Origin: a bacterium
GTDB taxonomy: Bacteria > Patescibacteriota > Minisyncoccia > Minisyncoccales > PEYH01
Assembly (NCBI GenBank): GCA_021163545.1
Contig: JAGGTU010000016.1
Coordinates: 1-23,294, forward strand
Direction: 5' to 3'
DNA length: 23,294 nt
The notes below the pieces were generated by a model that was not told the DNA's origin, did not search any database, and worked only from the letters and a program-made list of their open reading frames with translations. A program made the position numbers and the translations under genes. Positions within the stretch are counted from its first letter, which is position 1. Every line of letters begins with the position of its first letter. Positions 7,002 through 14,612 of the stretch are shown here, piece by piece.

Positions 7002-7030
7002 CTTTGAATTTTTTGTTTTAAAATAAAAAT

Positions 7031-7897
7031 ATGCTTTGGTGGGTAGTAATTATAATTGTTTTCGTTTGGGGGGTATTTCTTTTTTTATTTTTAAAGATCA
7101 ACAAAATCTTAAATCTATATCTGTATCCCCCAAGAATACTAAATAAAAAGTCACCTAAAGACTTTGGTTTGGAATTTGAAGAATTTAATGTCCAAATAAA
7201 CCAAGCGAAAATCGCTGCTTGGTTTTTTGAAGGAAAAAGTGAGATCACTCTTATTTTTGTACCTGGCTTTGTTACAAATCGCTCTATTATATTAGAAAAG
7301 GTCTGGCCCTTATTAAAAAAACGGGAGTTTAATGCGGTTATTTTTGATCCAAGGGGTCAGGGTGACAGCGAAGGGAAATTTTTAATGGGTGCCTTTATGA
7401 ATGAGGATGTCTCTGCAATTATAGATTGGCTAAAAAAGAATAAAGGATTGAAAAAATTTGTTCTTTTTGGAACCTCTCTTGGGGCTACTATTGCTCTTAT
7501 TGTTGCAAGCAAAAGAAAAGATGTAATCGCAACAGTTGCAGATAGTCCTTTTATGAATATCTCTAAAATTTCATCTAAAGAAGTTTTCCGAACATTTCCA
7601 TCTTTGGCAAAAATTTTTCTTCCATTTGCCCGAGCGGTTCTTTTTTTAAAATTTAAACGAGATCTTTTTAGGAAACTCGATGTTTTTTCTGTAATAGAGA
7701 ATGTATCTCATGTCTTTTTTATTCATGGCAAAAATGATAAGGTTATAAATTATAAACATTCCTTAACTTTATACAAAAGAACCAAAGAACCCAAGGAAAT
7801 TTGGATTACAGAGGCTGATCATTGTGAATCATTTACTCTATATCCAAAAGAGTACTTTGAAAGAGTATTAGAATTTATAAAATCACAAAATTACTGA
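7031..7897 (+). CDS. Membrane-anchored alpha/beta hydrolase, copy 2
   Basis: A 288-residue paralogue of the preceding gene. N-terminal hydrophobic helix (about 3-22) as membrane anchor; then FVPGF, FDPRGQGDSEG, nucleophile elbow GTSLGA with Ser149, HGKND with Asp236, and ADHCESF with His264, so the catalytic triad is complete. The shared motifs and order indicate an old tandem duplication; the DNA is clearly AT-richer than copy 1. No SD is visible, and TAAAAT at 7019-7024 right before the ATG suggests a possible leaderless start. The 3' end overlaps the convergent membrane-protein gene by 7 bp. Substrate unknown. Confidence 0.85.
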   Translation: MLWWVVIIIVFVWGVFLFLFLKINKILNLYLYPPRILNKKSPKDFGLEFEEFNVQINQAKIAAWFFEGKSEITLIFVPGFVTNRSIILEKVWPLLKKREFNAVIFDPRGQGDSEGKFLMGAFMNEDVSAIIDWLKKNKGLKKFVLFGTSLGATIALIVASKRKDVIATVADSPFMNISKISSKEVFRTFPSLAKIFLPFARAVLFLKFKRDLFRKLDVFSVIENVSHVFFIHGKNDKVINYKHSLTLYKRTKEPKEIWITEADHCESFTLYPKEYFERVLEFIKSQNY

Positions 7898-8613
7898 AGA
7901 TATTTTCTATATCCCAAGTAAGTTAATATAGGCACAAGAGCAAAGGTAATATAGGAAAGATATCCACTATAAATAAGAAACACATTTAACAAAGAGGCAC
8001 CGGCGTAGATTATTATAGAAAAAAAGATATTGAGTGAGGAAAGGTCCTTTAATGAGAAGACCCCTTTTTTAATGTTAAAGAGCATCAATCCCATTGCTAC
8101 CGTAAGAAATAAAAAATCTAAAACCCCTATTAAGAATCCAAAAGTAGGGAGACCTGAAACAACGGCGTAGTAATCTTGAAGAGCAGGTCTGTAAATAATA
8201 TCCGAAGCAATCAGGCAATAAAATGTAAAAGAAAACCAACCTATTCCAAAGAGAATATCTAAGATGAAGTTTATCCGCTTATTTGAGGTAAAATATGATA
8301 GGAGAACGGGCAAAAAGCAATAAAGATGCAAAAAAATAAAAATACCTGCTGTAGTTAGGAAAAATTTCCCTACCTCAAAAGAGAGATGATGAATTGTCAT
8401 GATCGCTAAATAATTAAAAAACCACCACAAAGAGCCAAAAAGCCACAAGGAAAAAATTAAGCGTTCTCTAAAAGAGATATTATTCATTTTTCTTTTCTGC
8501 CAGGCTTTAAAAATTATCCAGGCGGCGCTAAAACAACAAAAGGCAGCCCAAATCTGAGTCCACCCTCCTTTAAAAATTGTTTCATAAATGATTTGTTTTA
8601 GAGCACCCTCCAT
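7891..8613 (-). CDS. Seven-helix integral membrane protein of unknown function
   Basis: A 240-residue, almost wholly hydrophobic protein with about seven predicted membrane helices, near residues 19-37, 50-70, 83-107, 113-138, 152-176, 188-208 and 212-232. I do not recognise a family or any catalytic motif; the aromatic-rich loop WLFGSLWWFFNYL is notable. It begins 3 bp after the ychF stop on the same strand, so it is probably co-transcribed with ychF, although a functional link to that ATPase is not evident. The 3' end overlaps the convergent hydrolase by 7 bp. A sensor-like or transporter-like role is possible, but nothing in the sequence decides. Confidence 0.75.
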   Translation of the reverse strand: MEGALKQIIYETIFKGGWTQIWAAFCCFSAAWIIFKAWQKRKMNNISFRERLIFSLWLFGSLWWFFNYLAIMTIHHLSFEVGKFFLTTAGIFIFLHLYCFLPVLLSYFTSNKRINFILDILFGIGWFSFTFYCLIASDIIYRPALQDYYAVVSGLPTFGFLIGVLDFLFLTVAMGLMLFNIKKGVFSLKDLSSLNIFFSIIIYAGASLLNVFLIYSGYLSYITFALVPILTYLGYRKYLQ

Positions 8614-8616
8614 AAA

Positions 8617-9657
8617 TTAGATAATAAAATAAATTACATCGCCATCTTGAACTACATAATCCTTTCCTGCTATATTAATTAACCCTTTCTCTTTTGCTTT
8701 CTGCCAGGAACCGGCTTCAATTAATTTATCCCATTGAATTACCTCACATCTTATAAACTTTTCTTCAAAATCGCTATGAATTTTCCCACCTGCTTGAGGG
8801 GCTTTTGTGCCTTTTTTGATTTCCCAAGCTCTAATTTCATTTTCGTTCATCGTAAAAAAGATAATCAAGTCTAATAATTGATAAGCTTTTTTAATCACCT
8901 GGCTAATTTTTGATTTAAGACCCAGCTCTTGAATTTCTGCTTTGGGCATTTCTCCTAATTCTTCCTCAAGCTTTACATCTAAAACAACATGATTTTTATC
9001 TGCTAGCTCTTTTGGAATTGTAAAATTGCCTCCTTTTACATTATAAACATATAAAATTGGTTTTGCGGTTAATAGAAAAAGGTCTTTTATTATGGCTTTT
9101 TCTTTTTCTTCTAACTTGAGATCAATCATCTTTTTTCCTTCTCCCAGTGACTCTTTTAACCTTAAAAGAAGCTGATATTCTTTCTCTACTTCTTTATCTT
9201 GGCTCTTTATTTGTTTTGAAAGTTTATTCAATCTTTTCTCTATGGTTTCTAAATCTTTGGCTATGAGTTCTCTTTCTAAAATTTCAATATCTCTTTGTGG
9301 GTTTATATCTTGTTCCACATGAGCAACATCTTCCTTTTCAAAAAATCTAACAACTTCTAAAATTGCATCAACCTCTCTTATATGAGCCAAAAATTGGTTT
9401 CCCAGCCCCTGCCCTTTATGGGCGTCTTTAACTAAGCCGGCAATATCAACAAATTCAATTACTGGAGGAATGACTTTAGGCCGAGGAAAAGCTTTTGCCA
9501 AAGCATTGAGCCTTTCATCTGGTACCTCAACTACGCCAATATTGGGATCAATTGTACAAAAGGGATAATTAGAAATATCTACCTTCTTTTTTGTTAAAGC
9601 CTTAAAAAGAGTTGACTTGCCAACATTTGGCAGACCGACTATTCCAATTTTTAACAT
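8617..9657 (-). CDS. ychF: Ribosome-associated P-loop ATPase YchF (OLA1 family)
   Basis: Universal Obg-related NTPase that binds ribosomes and, unlike most relatives, prefers ATP. The 346-residue protein shows G1 GLPNVGKST (8-16), the switch segment NYPFCTIDPNIGVVEVPD, G3 DIAGLVKDAHKGQGLGNQFL (71-90), a coiled-coil insertion (about 125-170) and a C-terminal TGS domain (about 264-346) with FFTMNENEIRAW and DGDVIYF. The G4-like segment reads NVKG, a departure from the common NVDE-type sequence. Length is slightly below the usual 360. It heads a two-gene unit with the downstream membrane protein; an extended -10 promoter lies just upstream. Confidence 0.95.
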   Translation of the reverse strand: MLKIGIVGLPNVGKSTLFKALTKKKVDISNYPFCTIDPNIGVVEVPDERLNALAKAFPRPKVIPPVIEFVDIAGLVKDAHKGQGLGNQFLAHIREVDAILEVVRFFEKEDVAHVEQDINPQRDIEILERELIAKDLETIEKRLNKLSKQIKSQDKEVEKEYQLLLRLKESLGEGKKMIDLKLEEKEKAIIKDLFLLTAKPILYVYNVKGGNFTIPKELADKNHVVLDVKLEEELGEMPKAEIQELGLKSKISQVIKKAYQLLDLIIFFTMNENEIRAWEIKKGTKAPQAGGKIHSDFEEKFIRCEVIQWDKLIEAGSWQKAKEKGLINIAGKDYVVQDGDVIYFII

Positions 9658-9683
9658 AAAAGAAGTTACTAATAGCTTTAATA

Positions 9684-9712
9684 ATTATATCAGCAATTTA
9701 TTTTAAAAGAAA
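9684..9712 (-). promoter_or_regulatory. Promoter of ychF (extended -10)
   Basis: On the minus strand TATAAT (9684-9689) is preceded by TGA, giving an extended -10; the -35 at 17 bp is a weak TTTCTT (9707-9712). The predicted start leaves a leader of about 20 nt. Confidence 0.5.
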
Positions 9713-9767
9713 GCTAAAATTGTCATCTTGAGGATTTTCTGTTAAAAAGAAACAGGAGGTGAAGAAA

Positions 9768-9998
9768 TTGTCAAGAAAAATACCTAAGCAGCACGTAAGA
9801 AGATGTCGGTGGTGTGGATATAAAACACACAGAAAATATTGGCAAAGCGACAAATGTCCTCTCTGTGGGCGAGCCGCGGGATATGTAGAAAGTACTCATG
9901 GTGCCCTCTCGGAAGAAGAGATGAAGGAAATAAAAGAGAAAATGCGGCTGGAACAAGAAAAAACTCGCTCTTTATCTTCGGCTCAACGGGGTTGCTGA
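9768..9998 (+). CDS. Small zinc-ribbon protein of unknown function
   Basis: A 76-residue basic protein with two CxxC pairs, CRWC (13-16) and CPLC (30-33), separated like the knuckles of a zinc ribbon, followed by an acidic-basic helix (about 47-65) and a C-terminal Cys. I do not recognise a named family; RNA or ribosome binding is a guess from size and charge. The start is set at TTG 9768 because AGGAGG (9754-9759) lies 8 nt upstream; the longer reading would start at a GTG that overlaps the SD. Monocistronic, divergent from ychF and convergent with the ATP synthase operon. Confidence 0.8.
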   Translation: MSRKIPKQHVRRCRWCGYKTHRKYWQSDKCPLCGRAAGYVESTHGALSEEEMKEIKEKMRLEQEKTRSLSSAQRGC

Positions 9999-10013
9999 AA
10001 AAGTAACCCCGTT
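9985..10013. terminator. Terminator shared by the zinc-ribbon gene and the ATP synthase operon
   Basis: AACGGGGTT (9985-9993) and AACCCCGTT (10005-10013) enclose an 11-nt loop carrying the TGA stop of the zinc-ribbon gene (9996-9998). The other arm touches the atpC stop codon (10012-10014) on the minus strand. The T-tract on the plus side is weak (ATTTTATT). Confidence 0.65.
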
Positions 10014-10245
10014 ATTTTATTAAAATTAAGAGATTATTGTTAAAAAATTTAATAATCCCTGATTTTGCAAAAATACGTTTCTTAAATTTTGGGGTTTGTA
10101 TTTTTATTTTCCCTTCTTTTAATAAAGCAAAAATTGGTGCGTGATTTTCTAAAATCTCAATTTGTCCTTCTTTTGTCGGTAGAAGGGCGGATTTAATCTC
10201 ACCCTCAAAATATACTCTTTCTTTTGATAAAATTCTTGCCTTCAT
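10012..10245 (-). CDS. atpC: ATP synthase epsilon subunit, N-terminal domain only
   Basis: Rotor subunit that joins gamma to the c-ring. The 77-residue protein matches only the N-terminal beta-sandwich of epsilon: VYFEGEIKSALLPTKEGQIEILENHAPIFALLKEGKIKI is the canonical strand pattern. Typical epsilon has about 130-140 residues; the C-terminal two-helix domain, which inhibits ATP hydrolysis in many bacteria, is absent. The last strand is followed directly by the stop, so this is a natural short form rather than a visible frameshift. The start overlaps the atpD stop by 4 bp and the stop overlaps the shared terminator. Last gene of the operon. Confidence 0.9.
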   Translation of the reverse strand: MKARILSKERVYFEGEIKSALLPTKEGQIEILENHAPIFALLKEGKIKIQTPKFKKRIFAKSGIIKFFNNNLLILIK

Positions 10246-11603
10246 TTTGGAAGTCGGCCAATCATATATAGATTATTTGGATCTTCTTCATCAAACTCTC
10301 CATTTAAAATTCTCTCACACCCCTCTAGTGTTTTTTCAAGTGGTACATAGACCCCTTCTTTGAATGAAAATTCACTTGTTACAAAAAGTGGTTGGGTTAA
10401 GAATCTTCTTAATCTCTCAGCTCTCTTGGCAACTTTTTTGTCCTCCTCGGATAATTCCTCAATACCTAATATCGAAATAAGATGTTGAAGGTCTTTATAT
10501 TTTTGAAGATAGCCCTTAACTTCATTTGCTATTTTATAATGCCTCTCTCCAACAATTTCCTTATCTAAAGCTAATGAGGTGGACGATAAAATATCAACTG
10601 CCGGATAAAACCCCTTGGCTGCCTCTTCTCTTGATAGAATAATTATTGAATCCAAATGAGGGAAAGTAGAGACAATTGCCGGATCGGTAAAATCATCCGC
10701 TGGCACATATACCGCCTGGAAAGAAGTAATTGTTCCTTTATCAGTAGAAGAGATTCTATCTTCAATTTCTGCGATATCTGAATAAATTGTTGCCTGATAT
10801 CCCATTTCCGAAGGTATCCTTCCAAGCATTGAAGCTCTTTCCATGCCAGCCATTAAAAATCGATAGATATTATCAACAAAAAACATTACCTCGTTTCCTT
10901 TATCTCTTAAAATCTCTGCGGTTTTTATAGCTACATGAGCACATCTAAATCGCTCCCCCGGACTTCTTCCCATCTCTCCTAAGATTAAAATTGTTTTTGC
11001 TAAAGTCCCGGTATTTTTCAACTGGTCATATAGTTCTTTTGCTTCTCTGGTTCTTTCCCCTACTCCACCAAAGACTGCCACAGCCTTTGTCTTTCTTTTT
11101 ATTACGGTATTGTGCAAAAGCTCAGTTAAAAGAACTGTCTTACCAACGCCGGCTCCGCCAAACAATCCTACTTTTCCTCCTCTCAACACAGGTGCTATAA
11201 GATCGATAATTTTTATTCCGGTCTCTAAAATTTGATGTGTTTTGGAACTTGTTTTTGTGCCTTTTGAAAATTGAAACACAGATTCAACCTCTTTTATCTT
11301 TCCCTTCTTTTCATCTAAAGGATTCAAAAAAACATCCATTACTCTTCCCAGAAACTTCTGTGGGTTTTTGGGAGCCGTAAGTGTTTTTTTAAGATTCTTA
11401 CATCTCTCTCCTCTTTGAATGTTTTGGGTTAAACCTAAGGCAAAACATTTGCAGACATTTTCTGATTCATGTTCTTCTACTTCAAGCACCACCTTTGTTT
11501 CTTCGGTTAGAATTAAATTACCAATAGGCGGAAGATCGTTTTCAAATTTAACTTTAACAATGGATCCTGAAACAGATATGACTTTTCCAAATTCTTGAGT
11601 CAT
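10242..11603 (-). CDS. atpD: ATP synthase beta subunit
   Basis: Catalytic subunit of F1. The 453-residue protein has P-loop GGAGVGKT (149-156), the catalytic glutamate Glu183 in GGVGERTREA, Walker B with Asp244 (MFFVDNIYRF), the phosphate-contact Arg220, SSTDKGTITSFQAVYVPADDFTDPA, and the EELSEED segment that corresponds to the DELSEED lever on gamma. One conserved loop is altered: the usual QMNEPPG reads EMGRSPG (210-216). The protein is somewhat short and ends IGRLPK without the usual acidic tail. It starts 10 nt after atpG and overlaps atpC by 4 bp. Catalytic residues are intact, so it should be active. Confidence 0.96.
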   Translation of the reverse strand: MTQEFGKVISVSGSIVKVKFENDLPPIGNLILTEETKVVLEVEEHESENVCKCFALGLTQNIQRGERCKNLKKTLTAPKNPQKFLGRVMDVFLNPLDEKKGKIKEVESVFQFSKGTKTSSKTHQILETGIKIIDLIAPVLRGGKVGLFGGAGVGKTVLLTELLHNTVIKRKTKAVAVFGGVGERTREAKELYDQLKNTGTLAKTILILGEMGRSPGERFRCAHVAIKTAEILRDKGNEVMFFVDNIYRFLMAGMERASMLGRIPSEMGYQATIYSDIAEIEDRISSTDKGTITSFQAVYVPADDFTDPAIVSTFPHLDSIIILSREEAAKGFYPAVDILSSTSLALDKEIVGERHYKIANEVKGYLQKYKDLQHLISILGIEELSEEDKKVAKRAERLRRFLTQPLFVTSEFSFKEGVYVPLEKTLEGCERILNGEFDEEDPNNLYMIGRLPK

Positions 11604-11613
11604 ATTTTAGGCT

Positions 11614-12438
11614 TTAGTGATAATGTCTGGAAGAATACAAATCTGTTAAATTTTTGGTTATTTCCCTTTTTCTCATTTTAAAACCTAAAAGTTGGAGGTT
11701 TTTGACTATATTTTTTATTCTTTCCTCTGCTCTTTCCATCGTGATTGTTCTGGCCCAAAACTCACAGAATTTAGTTTCAAAAAATTTCTCAGTGATAGAT
11801 ACTTCTAAATAATCATCTATCAAAAATTGTAATATTGCTTCTTTGTTTGGCTCCCAAAAGACATACCCTTTGTAAGGTTTTTGTTCTTCCAAAATATCCT
11901 TTTCCAAAGGAAGATATTTTTCCATCTTCGGCACAAAAAGATTTAAATTTCTAAATTCTGGATAAATGATATAAATTTTCCCTACTTTTCCTTTCAAAAA
12001 ACTTGGAATCAAATAATTCTTTACCAGCGAAGATAAATCAACTGGTTCTTTAATTGCTAAATCATATTTTATCTTCATTTGTTCAGCAATTTTCTTGCCA
12101 AAGTTTCCCAAGATATAAATTATATCGTCTTCGTGGCTGATTTCAGACAGAAAATAAAATAGCTCAAAAAAGAGCCCTCCAGAATGTTTTTTGTTTGAGC
12201 TTATAACCAAAAACATTCTTCTTTCAGATTTTGTTTCAAAAAAAGGAGAGGAAAAATCATCTTTTTCAATAGATGCCAAAATTTCCAAAAGTGATTCTCT
12301 ATAAAGCCGAAGGTTTCTCCATTTTTTCTTTAAAAAATGAAGTTGGCTTGAGGAAATTTTCTCGATTGCCTTTATAGTAGTTTTCAGGTCTTGCAGTTGG
12401 TCAATTTTAGTTTTTATTTTTATGAACTCTTTGGCCAT
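11614..12438 (-). CDS. atpG: ATP synthase gamma subunit (divergent)
   Basis: Central shaft that couples c-ring rotation to catalysis. Identified from its place between atpA and atpD and from the pattern of both terminal helices: N-terminal KIKTKIDQLQDLKTTIKAIEKISSSQLHF and C-terminal ARTITMERAEERIKNIVKNL followed by KREITKNLTDLYSS. The 274-residue length is slightly below the usual 285-290, and the middle Rossmann-like region is poorly conserved. Start ATG 12438 lies 19 bp inside atpA; no SD is visible, so translation probably depends on coupling. The primary sequence is among the least conserved in the operon, but position and helices make the call firm. Confidence 0.88.
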   Translation of the reverse strand: MAKEFIKIKTKIDQLQDLKTTIKAIEKISSSQLHFLKKKWRNLRLYRESLLEILASIEKDDFSSPFFETKSERRMFLVISSNKKHSGGLFFELFYFLSEISHEDDIIYILGNFGKKIAEQMKIKYDLAIKEPVDLSSLVKNYLIPSFLKGKVGKIYIIYPEFRNLNLFVPKMEKYLPLEKDILEEQKPYKGYVFWEPNKEAILQFLIDDYLEVSITEKFFETKFCEFWARTITMERAEERIKNIVKNLQLLGFKMRKREITKNLTDLYSSRHYH

Positions 12439-13874
12439 AAATCGCTTAAGGTTTTAAATTCCTTTAAGGCTGAGGTAAGTAGCATTTTAACTTCTTCTGT
12501 AAACCCCTCTTTATATATTTCCTTTTGTAAATCAGGGTATACCCCTTCAATAAATTTTAAGAATTCCTTCTCAAAAGTTTTGGCCTTATCTTCTGGCAGA
12601 TCGTCTAATTTGCCATTTAAAATAAGCCAATAAAGAATGGCTTGAGATGCGGTATTTAAAGGCGAATGTTTTTCTTGCTTAAATATTTCCAGTAAGATAT
12701 TTCCTCTTTTTAAATTTTTTTTAGACTCTTCAGAAAGCTCGGTCTCAAGTTGAATAAGCTTTTCAAGTTCTCGATGCTGGGCTAAGATAAGCTTTAAACC
12801 TTTGGTTACCTGTTTTAGACACTCTCTTTGTGCTAAAGCTCCAACTCTTGACACCGAAAGCCCAATATTAATTGCAGGCTTTATTCCCTTCTGAAAAAGA
12901 GCATTTTCTAAATAAAGTTGACCATCTGTAATAGATATTAGATTGGTTGGAATATACTCGGTAATATCTCCTTCCCTTGTCTCACAAATTGGAATAGCAG
13001 TAATTGAGCCTTTATCTTTTATATTTGTTGCTCTTTCAAGAAGCCTTGCATGAAGATAAAAAATATCTGCCGGGTACGCTTCTCTACCTGGGGGCATACC
13101 CATACTTAAGGCAATCTCTCTCCACACCCAAGCATGTTTGGTCAAATCATCAAAAATAATCAATACATCTTGGCCTTTGTGTGCAAAATATTCCGCTAAG
13201 GTCATTGCAGAATATGGGGCTAAAAATTGAAGAATCGCTGGATCTGAGGCAAAGGCGGCTACAATGATTGAAGATTTGATTTTTCCAGAGGTCTTTAAAA
13301 GTTGTTCTATTAAAGAGAGTTCCGACTTTTTCTGGCCAATAATTGTATAAATAGAAATAACATCTTCTTGGTTTAAGACCATATCAATGCCAATAGTTGT
13401 CTTTCCTGTTTTTTTATCTCCCAATATCAACTCTCTCTGCCCCCTTCCGATGGGAAATAAGGCGTCAATTATTTTTACGCCTGTCTCAAGCGGTTTTCTT
13501 ATTAATTCTCTTTGGTATATTTCTGGAGGGAAAGATTCTATTTCTCTTTTTTCTTTAGTTTTAATAAAAGTTTGGCTTTCTAAATCTTTGCCCAGGGGGT
13601 TTATAATTTTCCCCAAAAATTCATCTCCCACAGGAATTTTAAATATCTCTTTCTTTCTTTGGGCAATCATTCCCGGTTTTATATCTTTGGGATGCTCAAA
13701 AGAAAAAGCATATACAAATTCTTCATCAAATTTAAAGACCAAAAATTCTTGCTTGCCAATCTCAATAACCTCCCACACTTTTACAGAGGGCAAACCTTGT
13801 AATTTAATTAAAGGTGGCTTTACCTCAACCACCTCTCCGATTTCTTCGATTAGAATATCTGAGGATTTTTTCAT
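12420..13874 (-). CDS. atpA: ATP synthase alpha subunit (short N-terminus)
   Basis: Non-catalytic nucleotide-binding subunit of F1 that supplies the arginine finger. The 484-residue protein has P-loop GDKKTGKTT (152-160), PPGREAYPADIFYLHARLLERA, IPTNLISITDGQLYLE and the arginine-finger segment GLSVSRVGALAQ. It is about 25 residues shorter than typical alpha (about 505-510), and much of the loss is at the N-terminus: only about 11 residues precede the first beta-barrel strand (GEVVEV), against about 27 in E. coli. That missing stretch is the helix which normally binds the delta N-terminal domain, also missing here. The ATG overlaps the b-delta stop by 4 bp and the 3' end overlaps atpG by 19 bp. 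Confidence 0.96.
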   Translation of the reverse strand: MKKSSDILIEEIGEVVEVKPPLIKLQGLPSVKVWEVIEIGKQEFLVFKFDEEFVYAFSFEHPKDIKPGMIAQRKKEIFKIPVGDEFLGKIINPLGKDLESQTFIKTKEKREIESFPPEIYQRELIRKPLETGVKIIDALFPIGRGQRELILGDKKTGKTTIGIDMVLNQEDVISIYTIIGQKKSELSLIEQLLKTSGKIKSSIIVAAFASDPAILQFLAPYSAMTLAEYFAHKGQDVLIIFDDLTKHAWVWREIALSMGMPPGREAYPADIFYLHARLLERATNIKDKGSITAIPICETREGDITEYIPTNLISITDGQLYLENALFQKGIKPAINIGLSVSRVGALAQRECLKQVTKGLKLILAQHRELEKLIQLETELSEESKKNLKRGNILLEIFKQEKHSPLNTASQAILYWLILNGKLDDLPEDKAKTFEKEFLKFIEGVYPDLQKEIYKEGFTEEVKMLLTSALKEFKTLSDLWPKSS

Positions 13875-14599
13875 AAGTTTTGGACAGTTTCTTCAATTTT
13901 TCTTTTTATGCTTATGTCGATCAGGTAACCATCGATTAAAATTTGAATACCTCCAATCAAAGAGCTATCTACTTTCTCCTCAATTTTGCCCGGCAATTTA
14001 ACTTTTTTGGAAATTAAATCTATAAGCCTTTTCCTTTCTCTTTCTTTTAAGGGAAATGCAGAAATTATTTTTAATTTTTCTTTAGGTTGAATTTTGGTTA
14101 AATCTAATTTTTCTAATTCTTCTAAAGTGTTCTCAAAATATTTTTGATGAATCTGGTAGGTTATATCCTCTTTTAAAATCTTCAAAATAGCCTTTTTGGC
14201 TAACAGCGCCGCTTCTCTCTCTTCTTCTTTTTTTATTTTTTTGAGCCGATCTTGTATTTTCTTTCCTGTCTCCTCCATTAAGGTTCTTATCTCACGCTCT
14301 GTTTTTTCTAACATCTTTTCTCTTTCCTCTTGCGAAATCTTTTTGGCCTCTTCTAAAATTTTTCTTGCCCTCTCTTTTGTTTTCTGAATTATTTCTTCTT
14401 TCCTTTTGATTAGTTCTTCTTCTCTTTTTTGCAACAACTTTTCCTTTTCTTCCAACTGTTTTATCTTTTCTGTTCTCTCTTTTAGTTTTTTTAATACAGG
14501 CCTGTAAAGAATTCTATTTAAAATTATCAAAAGCAGCACAAAATTTAAAATTTGAGCCAAAATAAGCTTTATGTCTATGCCAATTTTCCCTAAAAACAT
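13871..14599 (-). CDS. Fused ATP synthase b-delta subunit (delta C-terminal domain only)
   Basis: Peripheral-stalk protein holding F1 against rotation. The 242-residue protein begins with one membrane helix (about 9-30) and the b-type hallmark ILYRPVLKKLKERTEKI, then a long charged coiled coil (about 38-145). From about 155 it changes to the delta C-terminal domain: EKLKIISAFPLKERERKRLIDLISKK, then VDSSLIGGIQILIDGYLIDIS (210-230), the GG-strand signature of delta/OSCP. The six-helix N-terminal domain of delta is absent, and no separate atpH exists in the operon. The frame is uninterrupted. It follows atpE after an 88-bp gap with a stem-loop, and overlaps atpA by 4 bp. Pipelines would probably call it plain subunit b. 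Confidence 0.9.
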   Translation of the reverse strand: MFLGKIGIDIKLILAQILNFVLLLIILNRILYRPVLKKLKERTEKIKQLEEKEKLLQKREEELIKRKEEIIQKTKERARKILEEAKKISQEEREKMLEKTEREIRTLMEETGKKIQDRLKKIKKEEEREAALLAKKAILKILKEDITYQIHQKYFENTLEELEKLDLTKIQPKEKLKIISAFPLKERERKRLIDLISKKVKLPGKIEEKVDSSLIGGIQILIDGYLIDISIKRKIEETVQNL

Positions 14600-14612
14600 A
14601 ATTAAATCGTTC

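Noticed and set aside
9996..9998. TGA read as an amino acid (recoded genome as in Gracilibacteria)
   Set aside because: TGA ends several genes exactly at terminators and Trp is encoded by TGG throughout, so the standard bacterial code applies.
12867..12938. ATP synthase of Na+ or N-type instead of the ordinary F-type
   Set aside because: Gene order a-c-b/delta-alpha-gamma-beta-epsilon is F-type, and the c subunit lacks the Gln and Ser/Thr of the Na+ site.
13387..14001. 204-codon plus-strand frame opposite atpA and the b-delta gene
   Set aside because: Antisense shadow of two clearly coding minus-strand genes; no family features and no start signals.
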